Assembly: GCF_022398315.1 (NCBI RefSeq)
Contig: NZ_JAKEVF010000004.1
Coordinates: 1-64,000, forward strand
Direction: 5' to 3'
DNA from: Shewanella sp. Isolate11
Lineage (GTDB): Bacteria > Pseudomonadota > Gammaproteobacteria > Enterobacterales > Shewanellaceae
Length of the DNA stretch: 64,000 bases
This document shows positions 38,986 through 47,824 of the stretch, in pieces. Each line of letters starts with the position of its first letter. Positions within the stretch are counted from its first letter, which is position 1. A program made the position numbers and the translations under genes. The notes beneath the pieces are model-generated. The model was not told the DNA's origin, ran no database searches, and saw only the letters and a program-made list of their open reading frames with translations.

Positions 38986-40041
38986 TTAGTCGTTATCATT
39001 TCTGAAATGACGTGCATGACGCTGTTCATCGAGACTGTCGATGATGCGATGATAGTTGTTATATCTGTCTTCGGCTATTTTGCCATCTTCATAAGCGGCA
39101 GTAATAGCACAACCGGGATCATTTTTATGTTTGCAATCCCTAAACTTACAAGTACCTATGTAATCTCTAAATTCGACAAAGCACCAGCCAACCCTTTCTG
39201 CGGGTAGATGCCATAAGGCAAACTCTCGAACTCCTGGTGAGTCAACTAAGTCACCGCCACTGGGAAAATGCAGCAGCCTAGCTGTGGTGGTGGTGTGTTG
39301 TCCAAGGCCTGAGTTTTCTGAAACATCGCCGGTAAGCAGCTCTGCGTCGGGTAATAGCGCATTAATTAACGATGATTTTCCGACACCAGACTGACCGACA
39401 AACACGCTGACTTTGTCTTTGAGTAATGCTTTGATACTGTCGACGCCACTACCGTCTAAACTACTGACTTGATAAACACGGTAGCCGATAGCTTGATAAC
39501 GCTTCAGCGCCGCTTCCACTTCTGGCGCTTCTTCGGCAGTGAGTAGGTCGATTTTATTTAAAATGATCACCGGTACAATACCGGTATCTTCTGCTGCGAC
39601 CAGATAGCGATCGATGATCTGAGTCGTAAAGCTAGGGACGACAGAGGATACGATTAAAATCTGATCGATATTGGCGGCAATGACTTTGATGCCGTCATAT
39701 AAATCGGGACGAGACAGCGATGAATGTCTTGGGTGTACAGCTTCAACGACACCGGCAATAGTGGCAGTGGTCTCGTTAGCGAGACGAACAATCACTTTAT
39801 CTCCGGTGACTAAACTTTGAATATTACGGCGAATGTTACAGCGAACCAGTTGGCCTGCTTCGGTTTCGATATCGGCATGTTGACCAAAACGGGAGATGAC
39901 GGTGCCAAGTTGTTCCGGTCCTAATGAACTATCCTGTAGTTCAGTGACTGCGTCTCCTGCGTCTTTACGCTGTAAACGTTTTTCATGATTAGCACGCATA
40001 CGACGGCGCTGGCCTTGGCTTAAGGGTTTCTTTTTACTCAC
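38986..40041 (-). CDS. rsgA: Ribosome small-subunit biogenesis GTPase RsgA
   Basis: A 351-residue, circularly permuted GTPase. The order is a basic N-terminal tail, an OB fold (about 45-105), the G4 motif NKID (162-165), then G1 GQSGVGKS (216-223) and G3 DSPG (267-270). A zinc finger follows with C298, C303, H305 and C311. It checks late 30S maturation. It is divergent from orn, with 113 bp between starts, matching E. coli. Confidence 0.97.
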   Translation of the reverse strand: MSKKKPLSQGQRRRMRANHEKRLQRKDAGDAVTELQDSSLGPEQLGTVISRFGQHADIETEAGQLVRCNIRRNIQSLVTGDKVIVRLANETTATIAGVVEAVHPRHSSLSRPDLYDGIKVIAANIDQILIVSSVVPSFTTQIIDRYLVAAEDTGIVPVIILNKIDLLTAEEAPEVEAALKRYQAIGYRVYQVSSLDGSGVDSIKALLKDKVSVFVGQSGVGKSSLINALLPDAELLTGDVSENSGLGQHTTTTARLLHFPSGGDLVDSPGVREFALWHLPAERVGWCFVEFRDYIGTCKFRDCKHKNDPGCAITAAYEDGKIAEDRYNNYHRIIDSLDEQRHARHFRNDND

Positions 40042-40154
40042 AGTGTTGTCATCGTCAAAATAAAGGTTATTTTGTGTCGCCTAAAAAAGCAGTATGATAC
40101 ACGGTCTTAAATAAAAAAGCCTGAATTTAGGCAAACAGGAGTTAGAAGGCACTT

Positions 40155-40700
40155 ATGGCTGCAGATGAAACGAATCTGATTTGGGTTGATCTAGAGATGA
40201 CAGGGCTTGAGCCAAGTGTCGATAGAATTATTGAGATCGCGACTATTGTCACCGACAAAGAGCTTAATATTTTAGCCGAAGGTCCGGTGCTCGCTATCAA
40301 ACAATCTGATGAGTTGTTAGCTGCAATGGATGATTGGAATCAACAACATCATGGTGCTTCTGGCTTAATCGACCGAGTTAAAGCCAGTAATATCAGTGAG
40401 CAGCAAGCGATTGAACAGACGATTGCCTTCTTATCTCAATATGTGCCTAAAGGTGTTTCACCCATGTGTGGTAACAGCATTGGACAAGATAGACGCTTTT
40501 TAAATCGCTACATGCCAGAGCTGGAAGATTATTTCCATTATCGCAATATTGATGTCAGCACAGTTAAAGAGTTGGTGAGACGCTGGCAGCCAGAAGTTAT
40601 GGATGGATTTAAGAAGCAGGGTACTCATCAAGCCTTGGTCGATATCCAAGAATCCATCGCTGAATTGCAGTTCTATCGTGACAAAGTATTTAAAATTTGA
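40155..40700 (+). CDS. orn: Oligoribonuclease
   Basis: A 181-residue DEDDh exonuclease (E. coli 181) that degrades 2-5-nt RNAs and pGpG. The motifs [10 protein letters not shown] (D12, E14), [10 protein letters not shown] and GTHQALVDI supply the DEDDh residues. A tRNA-Gly array follows, the same neighbour as in E. coli. Confidence 0.97.
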   Translation: MAADETNLIWVDLEMTGLEPSVDRIIEIATIVTDKELNILAEGPVLAIKQSDELLAAMDDWNQQHHGASGLIDRVKASNISEQQAIEQTIAFLSQYVPKGVSPMCGNSIGQDRRFLNRYMPELEDYFHYRNIDVSTVKELVRRWQPEVMDGFKKQGTHQALVDIQESIAELQFYRDKVFKI

Positions 40701-40729
40701 CCAAACGATACAATTTTTTCAAGAAGGGG

Positions 40730-40757
40730 TTGCAGCCGGGCGAAATTCTCCTATAAT
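40730..40757 (+). promoter_or_regulatory. Promoter of the tRNA-Gly array
   Basis: TTGCAG (40730-40735) and TATAAT (40752-40757) are 16 bp apart, followed by a GC-rich discriminator (GCGGCC). This is typical of a stringently regulated stable-RNA promoter. It is the only good promoter I see for the whole array. Confidence 0.75.
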
Positions 40758-40811
40758 GCGGCCTCAGCTTTTCACTAGCGGTCTCGCGAAGAAGAGTTGA
40801 ATAGTTTAGAT

Positions 40812-40887
40812 GCGACATTAGCTCAGTTGGTAGAGCGATACCTTGCCAAGGTATAGGTCATCGGTTCGAACCCGATATGTCGCTCCA
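40812..40887 (+). tRNA. tRNA-Gly(GCC), copy 1
   Basis: 76 nt with encoded CCA. All stems pair: acceptor GCGACAT/ATGTCGC, D stem GCTC/GAGC, anticodon stem ATACC/GGTAT around TTGCCAA, T stem ATCGG/CCGAT with loop TTCGAAC. The anticodon GCC reads GGC and GGU. Confidence 0.97.
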
Positions 40888-40904
40888 AAGCTTTTATAAA
40901 AAAT

Positions 40905-41005
40905 GCGACATTAGCTCAGTTGACTCTTTGCATAGAGATAATGGGCGATACCTTACCAAGGTATTAGTCATCGGTTTTCAGTTTCGAATCCGATATGTCG
41001 CTCCA
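40905..41005 (+). pseudogene. Enlarged tRNA-Gly-like copy 1 (expanded D and T loops, anticodon ACC)
   Basis: 101 nt, starting and ending like the adjacent tRNA-Gly, including CCA. Relative to the normal copy the D region gains 17 nt, containing a mini-hairpin (CTCT...AGAG), and the T loop grows from 7 to 15 nt. The anticodon loop is TTACCAA (ACC). The acceptor, D (GCTC/GGGC with one G-U), anticodon and T stems still pair. It is probably a non-functional or non-canonical tRNA-like RNA; it would be processed out of the same precursor. Confidence 0.75.
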
Positions 41006-41046
41006 AAATTTGTAGTCACACCAAAGCTACAATATAAAAGATTTAC

Positions 41047-41122
41047 GCGACATTAGCTCAGTTGGTAGAGCGATACCTTGCCAAGGTATAGGTCATCGGT
41101 TCGAACCCGATATGTCGCTCCA
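41047..41122 (+). tRNA. tRNA-Gly(GCC), copy 2
   Basis: 76 nt, identical in sequence to copy 1, including the CCA end. It is the first gene of the second ~235-bp repeat unit of the array. Confidence 0.97.
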
Positions 41123-41139
41123 AAGCTTTTATAAAAGAT

Positions 41140-41239
41140 GCGACATTAGCTCAGTTGACTCTTTGCATAGAGATAATGGGCGATGCCTTACCAAGGTATA
41201 GGTCATCGGTTTCAGTTTCGAACCAGGTATGTCGCTCCA
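41140..41239 (+). pseudogene. Enlarged tRNA-Gly-like copy 2
   Basis: 100 nt, with the same D-loop insertion and ACC anticodon as the copy at 40905. The T-loop insertion is one base shorter. The T stem is damaged (ATCGG faces CAGGT), and the anticodon stem has a G-U pair. It is more decayed than the first enlarged copy, which argues for a pseudogene, though the insertion itself is retained. Confidence 0.75.
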
Positions 41240-41280
41240 AAATTTGTAGTCACTCCAAAGCTACAATATAAAAGATTTAC

Positions 41281-41356
41281 GCGACATTAGCTCAGTTGGT
41301 AGAGCGATACCTTGCCAAGGTATAGGTCATCGGTTCGAACCCGATATGTCGCTCCA
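41281..41356 (+). tRNA. tRNA-Gly(GCC), copy 3
   Basis: 76 nt, identical to copies 1 and 2, including CCA. It is the last complete tRNA of the array; no hairpin terminator is evident after it. Confidence 0.97.
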
Positions 41357-41443
41357 ATTTTCATTTCTGCTTTGATTTTCTTTTTTGTTTCACTTTCTCC
41401 TGATTTATTCATTCCTATCTTCCATAGATGGTTACTGCTTATT

Positions 41444-41471
41444 GGCATTAGCTTAGTGGGCTCTTTGTTCA
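41444..41471 (+). pseudogene. Possible degenerate 5' fragment of the enlarged tRNA-like copy
   Basis: The sequence around GGCATTAGCTTAGTGGG followed by CTCTTTGTTCAT resembles the 5' part of the enlarged copies (GACATTAGCTCAGTTGACTC then TTTGCAT). It lies in the 331-bp gap (41357-41687), which otherwise holds only AT-rich sequence leading to the next gene. The match is short and could be chance. Confidence 0.4.
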
Positions 41472-41687
41472 TCAATTTTTTCTAGATATAAGTCTTCGCT
41501 GTATCGTCTTAAGCTATCGTTTTGATCGATTGTGACCTAATTGGCATTTATTTAATCTTTACTAATGTAGCTTGAGTCAAAATACATAAACTTTGACATT
41601 GTTCAAAAAAAGATTGGCTAAATACTTTCATAATAAAACCAAATTATTAGTCAGCCTCACGATACAGCATCGAATGGAGAAGAGAAG

Positions 41688-42143
41688 ATGAGATTTCAAC
41701 AGTTAAATGAACAGTTGGCGTATGTCTCAAAATGTCGCTTAGAAATAGCTAAGCTATATCGCCGTTTACATGAAGGCGTCGATTCATCTCGAGTGAAGTT
41801 GATGCTTGAATATTTACAACAGCATGAGAAAGATGTTGCTAAGAAAATCGACAACTACATTGAAGAAGCACCGACTCGTCTACTTGAGCTTTGGTATAAC
41901 GATATTGTTTTTGAAGACTTTATTAAACGATGCCAAGATATTGTTATTCATGCCAATATGGATGAAGAAAGCTTGTTAGAACTCCATCTTGAACTCGACA
42001 ATTGCCTTATTGGATTATTGGAAAAAACAGAAAGATCGTCGGTTCCGGGCGAAGTGAAAAGTGCATTAGCCGATCTTATTCGCGTTGAGAAGATCCAGCA
42101 GCAACGATTAGTACATAGCTATATTAGAATGGATGATATCTAA
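41688..42143 (+). CDS. Helical protein of unknown function (151 aa)
   Basis: It has a good ribosome-binding site (GGAGAAGAG). The product is soluble, acidic and almost wholly helical: RFQQLNEQLAYVSKCRLEIA, MLEYLQQHEKDVAKKIDNYI, ESLLELHLELDNCLIGLLEK and SALADLIRVEKIQQQRLVHS would form four helices. Scattered His/Glu residues resemble ferritin-like bundles, but a clear ExxH metal pair pattern is not obvious. I recognise no family. It occupies the spot between the tRNA-Gly genes and nnr where E. coli has queG. It ends at a hairpin terminator. Confidence 0.8.
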   Translation: MRFQQLNEQLAYVSKCRLEIAKLYRRLHEGVDSSRVKLMLEYLQQHEKDVAKKIDNYIEEAPTRLLELWYNDIVFEDFIKRCQDIVIHANMDEESLLELHLELDNCLIGLLEKTERSSVPGEVKSALADLIRVEKIQQQRLVHSYIRMDDI

Positions 42144-42161
42144 TTTTCAGTTGTTTTGAAA

Positions 42162-42183
42162 AGCACCTTAGGGTGCTTTTTTT
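42162..42183 (+). terminator. Terminator of the 151-aa gene
   Basis: AGCACC (42162-42167), loop TTAG, GGTGCT (42172-42177), followed by a seven-T run. It lies between convergent genes and could serve the minus strand weakly. Confidence 0.85.
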
Positions 42184-42187
42184 ATGC

Positions 42188-42361
42188 TCAATGCTTGTGG
42201 TTTTTATCTTCAGACGGTGAAGATTTGATGGCTTTGTACAGACTCGTGGCAACTAGGGCTATGCATATAATCATTAACCCTTGCAACAATATCGGAGACT
42301 GTAATGGTGACATAACAATCGCTATCGACAGCACTAAAATGACTAATGTAAACAGTTTCAT
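42188..42361 (-). CDS. 57-residue two-helix membrane protein
   Basis: The ATG at 42361 (minus) has AGGGA about 7 nt upstream, and the frame is open for 57 codons to TGA at 42190-42188. The product has two hydrophobic segments, LFTLVILVLSIAIVMSPL and ILLQGLMIICIALVATSLY, and a charged, His-containing tail (SSPSEDKNHKH). The composition is clearly that of a membrane protein, unlike the overlapping plus-strand reading. It is convergent with the 151-aa gene and divergent from nnr. The function is unknown. Confidence 0.65.
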   Translation of the reverse strand: MKLFTLVILVLSIAIVMSPLQSPILLQGLMIICIALVATSLYKAIKSSPSEDKNHKH

Positions 42362-42505
42362 CTGTTGTCCCTGACTTTGTGCAAGATCAAACTTCCTTCA
42401 ATAAGTGTAGGTTCTGATGAATCTATTTACGAATTTTGGTTCCAATATCGAATATGCTCAAACTTAACTTAAACTCGAATTAGCTTTGATGTAAGGAGAC
42501 TTGCG

Positions 42506-43984
42506 ATGTTATTCAAAGATGAACAGTTGCCTAAAGCACTTTATCGGGCGCAAACCGTAAGAGAGGCGGAGGCAAGTTATATTCATTCAGGAGAAGTTGG
42601 CCTATTTGAGTTGATTGAGCGAGCAGGGCAAGCGGCATTCGATCTTTTACAACAACTGCAGCGTAGTAGTGGCAAAGTTGCGGTGATTGCTGGGTATGGA
42701 AATAACGGCGCGGATGCTTATATCTGTGCCACTTTACTACTCGAGGCTGGTGCTAATGTCGCCCTGTTTGCCATCCCGCGCGAAGAAGTAGGTGCAGGGA
42801 ACGTCCATGCAAAAGCAGCATTTATTACCGCTGGTGGCTGTTTAAGTGAAAATTTAGGTGCAGCCCTTGATGATGCAGATGTGATCGTCGAGGGGCTATT
42901 GGGCACAGGTTTTCACGGCGAGGTTACTGCTGAGTTTGCTGAGGTTATCAATGCGATTAATGCCCATCAGGCATGGACTCTGTCGCTGGATATTCCCTCA
43001 GGAATAGCTGCCGACACTGGGGCTGGATTGCTAGCGATTAAGGCCGATGCGACTTTGACTTTTGGAGCGATGAAGCAGGGGTTGATCACTGCTAAAGCGA
43101 GAGATTGTGTCGGACAATTGTGGTTTACCGATCTCGGATTAACACCGTTCTTACCCGCTAGCAATTGTTTTAATATTGCTTACCAACAATCCGATTTAGG
43201 TCTGCCGATTCGGGCAAAGCATAGTCATAAAGGTTCCTGCGGTAAGGTCACTGTGATCGGAGGTGATATTGGTATGGCCGGTGCAACCCGACTGGCTGGG
43301 GAAAGCTGTTTACGAGCTGGCGCGGGCTTGGTTTGTGTCATTTCTCGTCCGCAGCACCTTGTGGTGATTAATTCTGGCAGACCTGAGTTGATGTTTTGGG
43401 GTTGTGAGTTAGTCGATATGGAAGTTTATCAGCGCCTTGGATGGGCTGATGTTTTGTTAATTGGCCCTGGCCTTGGGAAGCAAGATTGGGGTTATAACTT
43501 GCTTAAGGCCACTGCATTGAGTGATAAGCCTTGTGTCATGGACGCCGATGCACTCAACCTGTTAGCTACAGAACCGGCAAAGCAGCATAATTGGGTACTG
43601 ACTCCTCATAGTGGCGAGGCTGCGCGGTTGCTGGGAGTGAGTGTGGAGCAAATCGAACAAGATCGTTTTGCCGCTGTAAGGGCTTTGCAGCAAAAATTTG
43701 GTGGAGTGATCGTACTTAAAGGAGCTGGAAGCATTATTTATGACGGTGAGCGATGTCATGTTGCACCGGTCGGTAATCCCGGTTTGGCTAGTGGCGGTAG
43801 CGGTGATGTACTTGGTGGGATTATTGCTGCATTAATGGCACAAGGAATGTCCAACATGGATGCGGCGAGTGCTGGGGTTGTTATCCACGGTGTTGCTGCC
43901 GATATGGCTGCCAAAGACGGGGAGCGGGGTATGTTGGCTTGTGATCTGTTTCCCTTTATTCGTTTGTTAGTCGATAAGATTTAA
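42506..43984 (+). CDS. nnr: Bifunctional NAD(P)HX epimerase/dehydratase
   Basis: 492 residues. The N-terminal YjeF_N epimerase domain (about 1-215, AVIAGYGNNGADAYICA) and the C-terminal ribokinase-like ADP-dependent dehydratase domain (about 225-490, GNPGLASGGSGDVLGGI with the catalytic Asp) together repair hydrated NADH and NADPH. AAGGAG precedes the ATG. It starts the nnr-tsaE-amiB-mutL-miaA-hfq-hflX-hflK-hflC cluster, which is nearly the E. coli order. Confidence 0.95.
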   Translation: MLFKDEQLPKALYRAQTVREAEASYIHSGEVGLFELIERAGQAAFDLLQQLQRSSGKVAVIAGYGNNGADAYICATLLLEAGANVALFAIPREEVGAGNVHAKAAFITAGGCLSENLGAALDDADVIVEGLLGTGFHGEVTAEFAEVINAINAHQAWTLSLDIPSGIAADTGAGLLAIKADATLTFGAMKQGLITAKARDCVGQLWFTDLGLTPFLPASNCFNIAYQQSDLGLPIRAKHSHKGSCGKVTVIGGDIGMAGATRLAGESCLRAGAGLVCVISRPQHLVVINSGRPELMFWGCELVDMEVYQRLGWADVLLIGPGLGKQDWGYNLLKATALSDKPCVMDADALNLLATEPAKQHNWVLTPHSGEAARLLGVSVEQIEQDRFAAVRALQQKFGGVIVLKGAGSIIYDGERCHVAPVGNPGLASGGSGDVLGGIIAALMAQGMSNMDAASAGVVIHGVAADMAAKDGERGMLACDLFPFIRLLVDKI

Positions 43985-44091
43985 TCTTTAAGATGTAAAA
44001 AGCGTCGATGCTAGTTTAGCTAGCCCGGAGTTTGGGTTAAAGTATCTGGCTGTTATTGGAATTTTCACCTGTGGATTTTGACGAAGAAGAA

Positions 44092-44559
44092 ATGCTGCCA
44101 GTAAAAGTTTATCTTGAAAATGAGATTGAAACCGTTAGCTTAGGAACTAAGTTAGCTCAAGCTATTCAACCGCCACTAACACTGTATTTGAGCGGAGAAT
44201 TAGGCGCAGGAAAAACCACATTTAGTCGTGGCCTAATTCAAAGTTTAGGCCATAAAGGTGCGGTTAAGAGTCCAACCTATACCTTAGTGGAACCCTATGA
44301 GTTGGCCGGAATGGATATATACCATTTTGATCTTTACCGTTTAAGCGATGCCGAAGAGCTTGAGTTTATGGGGATAAGAGATTATTTCGCCGACACAAGT
44401 TTATGTATTGTTGAGTGGCCAGATAAAGGTGCGGGAATATTACCTGCCGCTGATTTATTGATTGATATTAAGTATTTGCAACAAGGAAGAGAAGTGACGT
44501 TAACAGCGCAAACACTCGCGGGTGAAACCCTGTTAACCGCAGCTAAGCTTGCAAACTGA
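44092..44559 (+). CDS. tsaE: tRNA t6A threonylcarbamoyladenosine biosynthesis ATPase TsaE
   Basis: 155 residues from the ATG at 44092 (E. coli 153). A TTG at 44056 and a GTG at 44071 are in frame, but they would add an acidic extension not expected in the family. Walker A is GELGAGKTT (35-43), and the SPTYTLVEPYE and HFDLYRLSDAEELEF segments are family signatures. It works with TsaB and TsaD to make t6A37. Confidence 0.92.
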   Translation: MLPVKVYLENEIETVSLGTKLAQAIQPPLTLYLSGELGAGKTTFSRGLIQSLGHKGAVKSPTYTLVEPYELAGMDIYHFDLYRLSDAEELEFMGIRDYFADTSLCIVEWPDKGAGILPAADLLIDIKYLQQGREVTLTAQTLAGETLLTAAKLAN

Positions 44560-44632
44560 TTATTAATTGAAACCTATATGTCTGAATGACCACTGTTAAT
44601 TACATGGAAGCCGTAAGATAGTTTGCCTAATA

Positions 44633-45955
44633 ATGATAAGAATTGAATCGATAATAAGATCTATTTTGGTGCTTTTGCTGCTATGTATGCCAGCTGTTGC
44701 CCAAAGCGCAAATAAGTTAGAAGGTGTTCGAATCTGGGCTGCACCTGATTCGACGCGGGTAGTGTTTGACTTAAGTAAGCCACCTAAATACAGCGATTTT
44801 ACCCTGACGAGCCCCTATCGCTTGGTGGTGGATTTTGACTCGACCGCGACTAAGTTAGATCTGGGTAAGATTGAAAACAACAGTAAACTGGTTAAGAAAG
44901 TCCGCATTTCTAAGTCTCCTTCAAAAGGTACTTTGAGGGTGGTAATTGACTTGGTTAAACCCGCTAAAGCGAATTTGTTTGCTCTATCTCCTACAGCGCC
45001 TTACGGTAACCGTTTAGTGGTTGATCTGGATGACTCTGTCAGCAATACCAAGAGCGAACCTAAGGTTCACACACAGCAAAAGCTGCGCGATGTCATTGTG
45101 GCCATCGATGCAGGGCATGGTGGTGACGATCCCGGTTCTATTGGTCCATCAGGTATTTATGAAAAGAAAATCACCTTACAGATAGCCAAAAAACTTGAGG
45201 CTAAAATTAATGCCACGCCAGGTATGAAGGCAATTATGACCCGTTCGGGAGATTACTTCGTTAACCTGAACAAGCGTTCTGAGCTTGCTCGTAGCAATAA
45301 AGCGGATTTATTAGTCTCTATTCACGCCGATGCCTTTACCAATCCTCAGCCGCAGGGGGCGTCGGTTTGGGTATTGTCGATGCGCAGGGCTAATAGTGAG
45401 ATCGGTCGCTGGTTAGAGAAGAAAGAGAAACATTCTGAACTGCTCGGTGGTGCAGGCGAAATTATTCAAAATACTGATAATGAACAATATTTGGCGATGA
45501 CGTTATTAGATATGTCGATGGATAGGTCGATGGCTATTAGCCATAACATCGCTGGTGATGTGCTCTCCAATTTAGGCAAGGTTACCAAATTACATAAACA
45601 TCGCCCTGAGTCGGCCAGCTTTGCAGTATTAAAGTCGCCAGATATTCCTTCTATTTTGGTTGAGACGGGGTTTATCTCAAACCATAGAGAAGAGCGATTA
45701 TTGACTCAACGTGAACATCAAAATCGTATTGCTTCAGCGGTTCATCGAGGAGTGTTACGTTATTTTGAAGATAATCCCCCCGTTAATACCCTAATGGCTA
45801 ATAACAAAGGTGCGAGCCATAAAGTGGCAAAAGGTGAATCTTTATCTGTGATTGCGCATCGTTATCAGGTATCAATTGACAGTATCAAAAAGGCGAATAA
45901 CCTCAAATCCAATACCTTACGTATCGGCCAGAAGTTAGTTATTCCCCGCGCCTAA
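44633..45955 (+). CDS. amiB: N-acetylmuramoyl-L-alanine amidase AmiB with LysM domain
   Basis: 440 residues (E. coli AmiB 445). A signal peptide (ILVLLLLCMPAVAQSA), an AMIN septal-targeting domain (about 28-125), the Amidase_3 catalytic domain (about 155-378) and a C-terminal LysM domain (about 395-438). The zinc ligands lie in DAGHGGDDPGS, the IYEKK Glu and SIHADA; the catalytic Glu lies in LVETGFISN. It splits septal peptidoglycan when activated by EnvC-type proteins. Confidence 0.95.
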   Translation: MIRIESIIRSILVLLLLCMPAVAQSANKLEGVRIWAAPDSTRVVFDLSKPPKYSDFTLTSPYRLVVDFDSTATKLDLGKIENNSKLVKKVRISKSPSKGTLRVVIDLVKPAKANLFALSPTAPYGNRLVVDLDDSVSNTKSEPKVHTQQKLRDVIVAIDAGHGGDDPGSIGPSGIYEKKITLQIAKKLEAKINATPGMKAIMTRSGDYFVNLNKRSELARSNKADLLVSIHADAFTNPQPQGASVWVLSMRRANSEIGRWLEKKEKHSELLGGAGEIIQNTDNEQYLAMTLLDMSMDRSMAISHNIAGDVLSNLGKVTKLHKHRPESASFAVLKSPDIPSILVETGFISNHREERLLTQREHQNRIASAVHRGVLRYFEDNPPVNTLMANNKGASHKVAKGESLSVIAHRYQVSIDSIKKANNLKSNTLRIGQKLVIPRA

Positions 45956-45964
45956 GGAGTCAAA

Positions 45965-47824
45965 ATGACCATTAAAGTTTTGCCTCCCCAGCTGGCTAAC
46001 CAAATTGCTGCCGGTGAAGTGGTTGAACGCCCTGCATCGGTAATTAAAGAGTTGGTGGAAAACAGTTTAGATGCTGGCGCGACCAAGGTTGAGATTGAAA
46101 TCGATAAAGGCGGTAGTAAATTAATTAAAATTCAAGACAATGGCTCTGGGATCCCAAAAGATGAGCTAAGCCTTGCCCTGTCTCGACATGCTACCTCCAA
46201 GCTGGCGAGTTTAGACGACCTTGATGCGATTCTCAGTTTCGGTTTTCGTGGTGAGGCGCTGGCCAGTATCAGCTCGGTTTCTCGCTTAACCTTTACTTCC
46301 CGCACTGCAGAGCAAACAGAAGCTTGGCAAGCTTATGCCGAAGGATCGGATATGGCGGTGAAGATAGTACCTGCTGCGCATCCGGTAGGGTCAACTGTCG
46401 AAGCCGTGGATCTGTTCTTCAATACTCCGGCAAGACGCCGCTTTTTAAAGAGTGATAAAACTGAATTTACTCATATTGATGAGTGGTTAAAGCGTATTGC
46501 ACTGGTGAGAAGTGACATTCATTTTACCTTGAAGCATAACGGTAAAATGGTGCGTAATTATCGCCCAGCTAATACCGAGCAACAATACCTGCAGCGACTG
46601 GCACAGGTGAGTGGTAAGCAGTTTGCCGAACATGCGCTGGCTGTTGACTGCGAGCACAACGGCTTGCAATTAAAGGGTTATATTCAATCACCCTATTTTG
46701 AGGTGAGTACAACTGATACTCAGTACTTCTATGTTAATGGAAGGCTGGTGCGTGACCGTTTAGTTAATCATGCAGTTCGACAAGCCTTTGCCGAGCAGCT
46801 TGACGGTATCCAAGCCGGTTATGTTTTGATGCTTAACCTCGATCCACATCAAGTGGATGTCAATGTGCATCCGGCAAAACATGAAGTACGTTTTCATGAG
46901 AGTCGTTATGTACATGATTTTATTTTGCAGGCACTGCAATCGGCCTTAGCGCAAGCTGAAGTGTTATCACTGGGTACAGGTGGCGCCAGTGAATCCATAG
47001 TGAGCACTAGGAATGAAACGACAGAACAGCCTTCTGAACAGCATTATCATCAAGAGCAATATCAGCGCGATAGAGAGCAAGCACAACAGCCTTCTAGCTT
47101 GGTGTTTGATACGCCGAGAAGATCACATTCTGTTACCGAGAAACCTGTAATACCGTACAGCAGTCGTTCAAACCAGGGTGGTAATAATCGTTATCAATCG
47201 GCAGAGTTGCCGTCACAGCTAGCCGTTGACAATTATGCCCAGCTATTAACTACTCCCAGTGTTAGTCCATCAAACGTGCATCGAAATCATGAGCCGCAAA
47301 TGCCTGCAGTTTTAGCTGGAAAGTTTTGGGTTATCGCCAATGCCGACGAACTACGTATCTTGGCGTTCGATAGCGTAGCGGCCTTTTTGACTCGTCAGCA
47401 GATAGAGTACAAGTTAGCGTCCGGCTTAGTCAGCCAACCTTTATTGATGCCAGTGTCGGTGAAAGCTCATGATGATTGGGCCGATACACTCGAGCAGCGA
47501 GCAGTATTATTAAGAAAACTAGGTATTGAACTGACGATTCGCCTAGGCCAGTTGATTATTAAAAAAGTGCCCCCATATCTAAGGCAAAGCCAGTTAGCCG
47601 ATGTGATACCCGAATTATTGCAATGGATTCGATTTGAGCAACCCACTGATGAGGCATTAGTTAATTGGTTACTTATCCAGAGCCGTAACCAGTTTACTTC
47701 GGCAGCGGCATTATGGTCTGAGTTTTGTTTATTGGATGAAACTCAGCAACAACAGATGATTTCAAAGGCTAAGGCTCTGCCTTGGCAAACTTGGTTAAGT
47801 GAGCAAACGAGTGACGAGCGATAA
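45965..47824 (+). CDS. mutL: DNA mismatch repair protein MutL
   Basis: 619 residues. The GHKL ATPase motifs are [22 protein letters not shown] and [16 protein letters not shown] Gln/Ser-rich linker (about 335-440) joins the C-terminal dimerisation domain. The DQHAxxE endonuclease motif is not present, as expected in MutH-dependent gammaproteobacteria. AAGGAG lies upstream, 9 bp after amiB. Its end overlaps the miaA start. Confidence 0.96.
   Translation: MTIKVLPPQLANQIAAGEVVERPASVIKELVENSLDAGATKVEIEIDKGGSKLIKIQDNGSGIPKDELSLALSRHATSKLASLDDLDAILSFGFRGEALASISSVSRLTFTSRTAEQTEAWQAYAEGSDMAVKIVPAAHPVGSTVEAVDLFFNTPARRRFLKSDKTEFTHIDEWLKRIALVRSDIHFTLKHNGKMVRNYRPANTEQQYLQRLAQVSGKQFAEHALAVDCEHNGLQLKGYIQSPYFEVSTTDTQYFYVNGRLVRDRLVNHAVRQAFAEQLDGIQAGYVLMLNLDPHQVDVNVHPAKHEVRFHESRYVHDFILQALQSALAQAEVLSLGTGGASESIVSTRNETTEQPSEQHYHQEQYQRDREQAQQPSSLVFDTPRRSHSVTEKPVIPYSSRSNQGGNNRYQSAELPSQLAVDNYAQLLTTPSVSPSNVHRNHEPQMPAVLAGKFWVIANADELRILAFDSVAAFLTRQQIEYKLASGLVSQPLLMPVSVKAHDDWADTLEQRAVLLRKLGIELTIRLGQLIIKKVPPYLRQSQLADVIPELLQWIRFEQPTDEALVNWLLIQSRNQFTSAAALWSEFCLLDETQQQQMISKAKALPWQTWLSEQTSDER

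Noticed and set aside
40812-41356. Evenly spaced repeats resembling a CRISPR array
   Set aside because: The repeats fold as tRNAs, the spacers are not unique and no cas gene is present.
42156-42374. 72-codon plus-strand frame
   Set aside because: It overlaps the 57-residue membrane protein on the other strand, starts inside a terminator and has an implausible composition.
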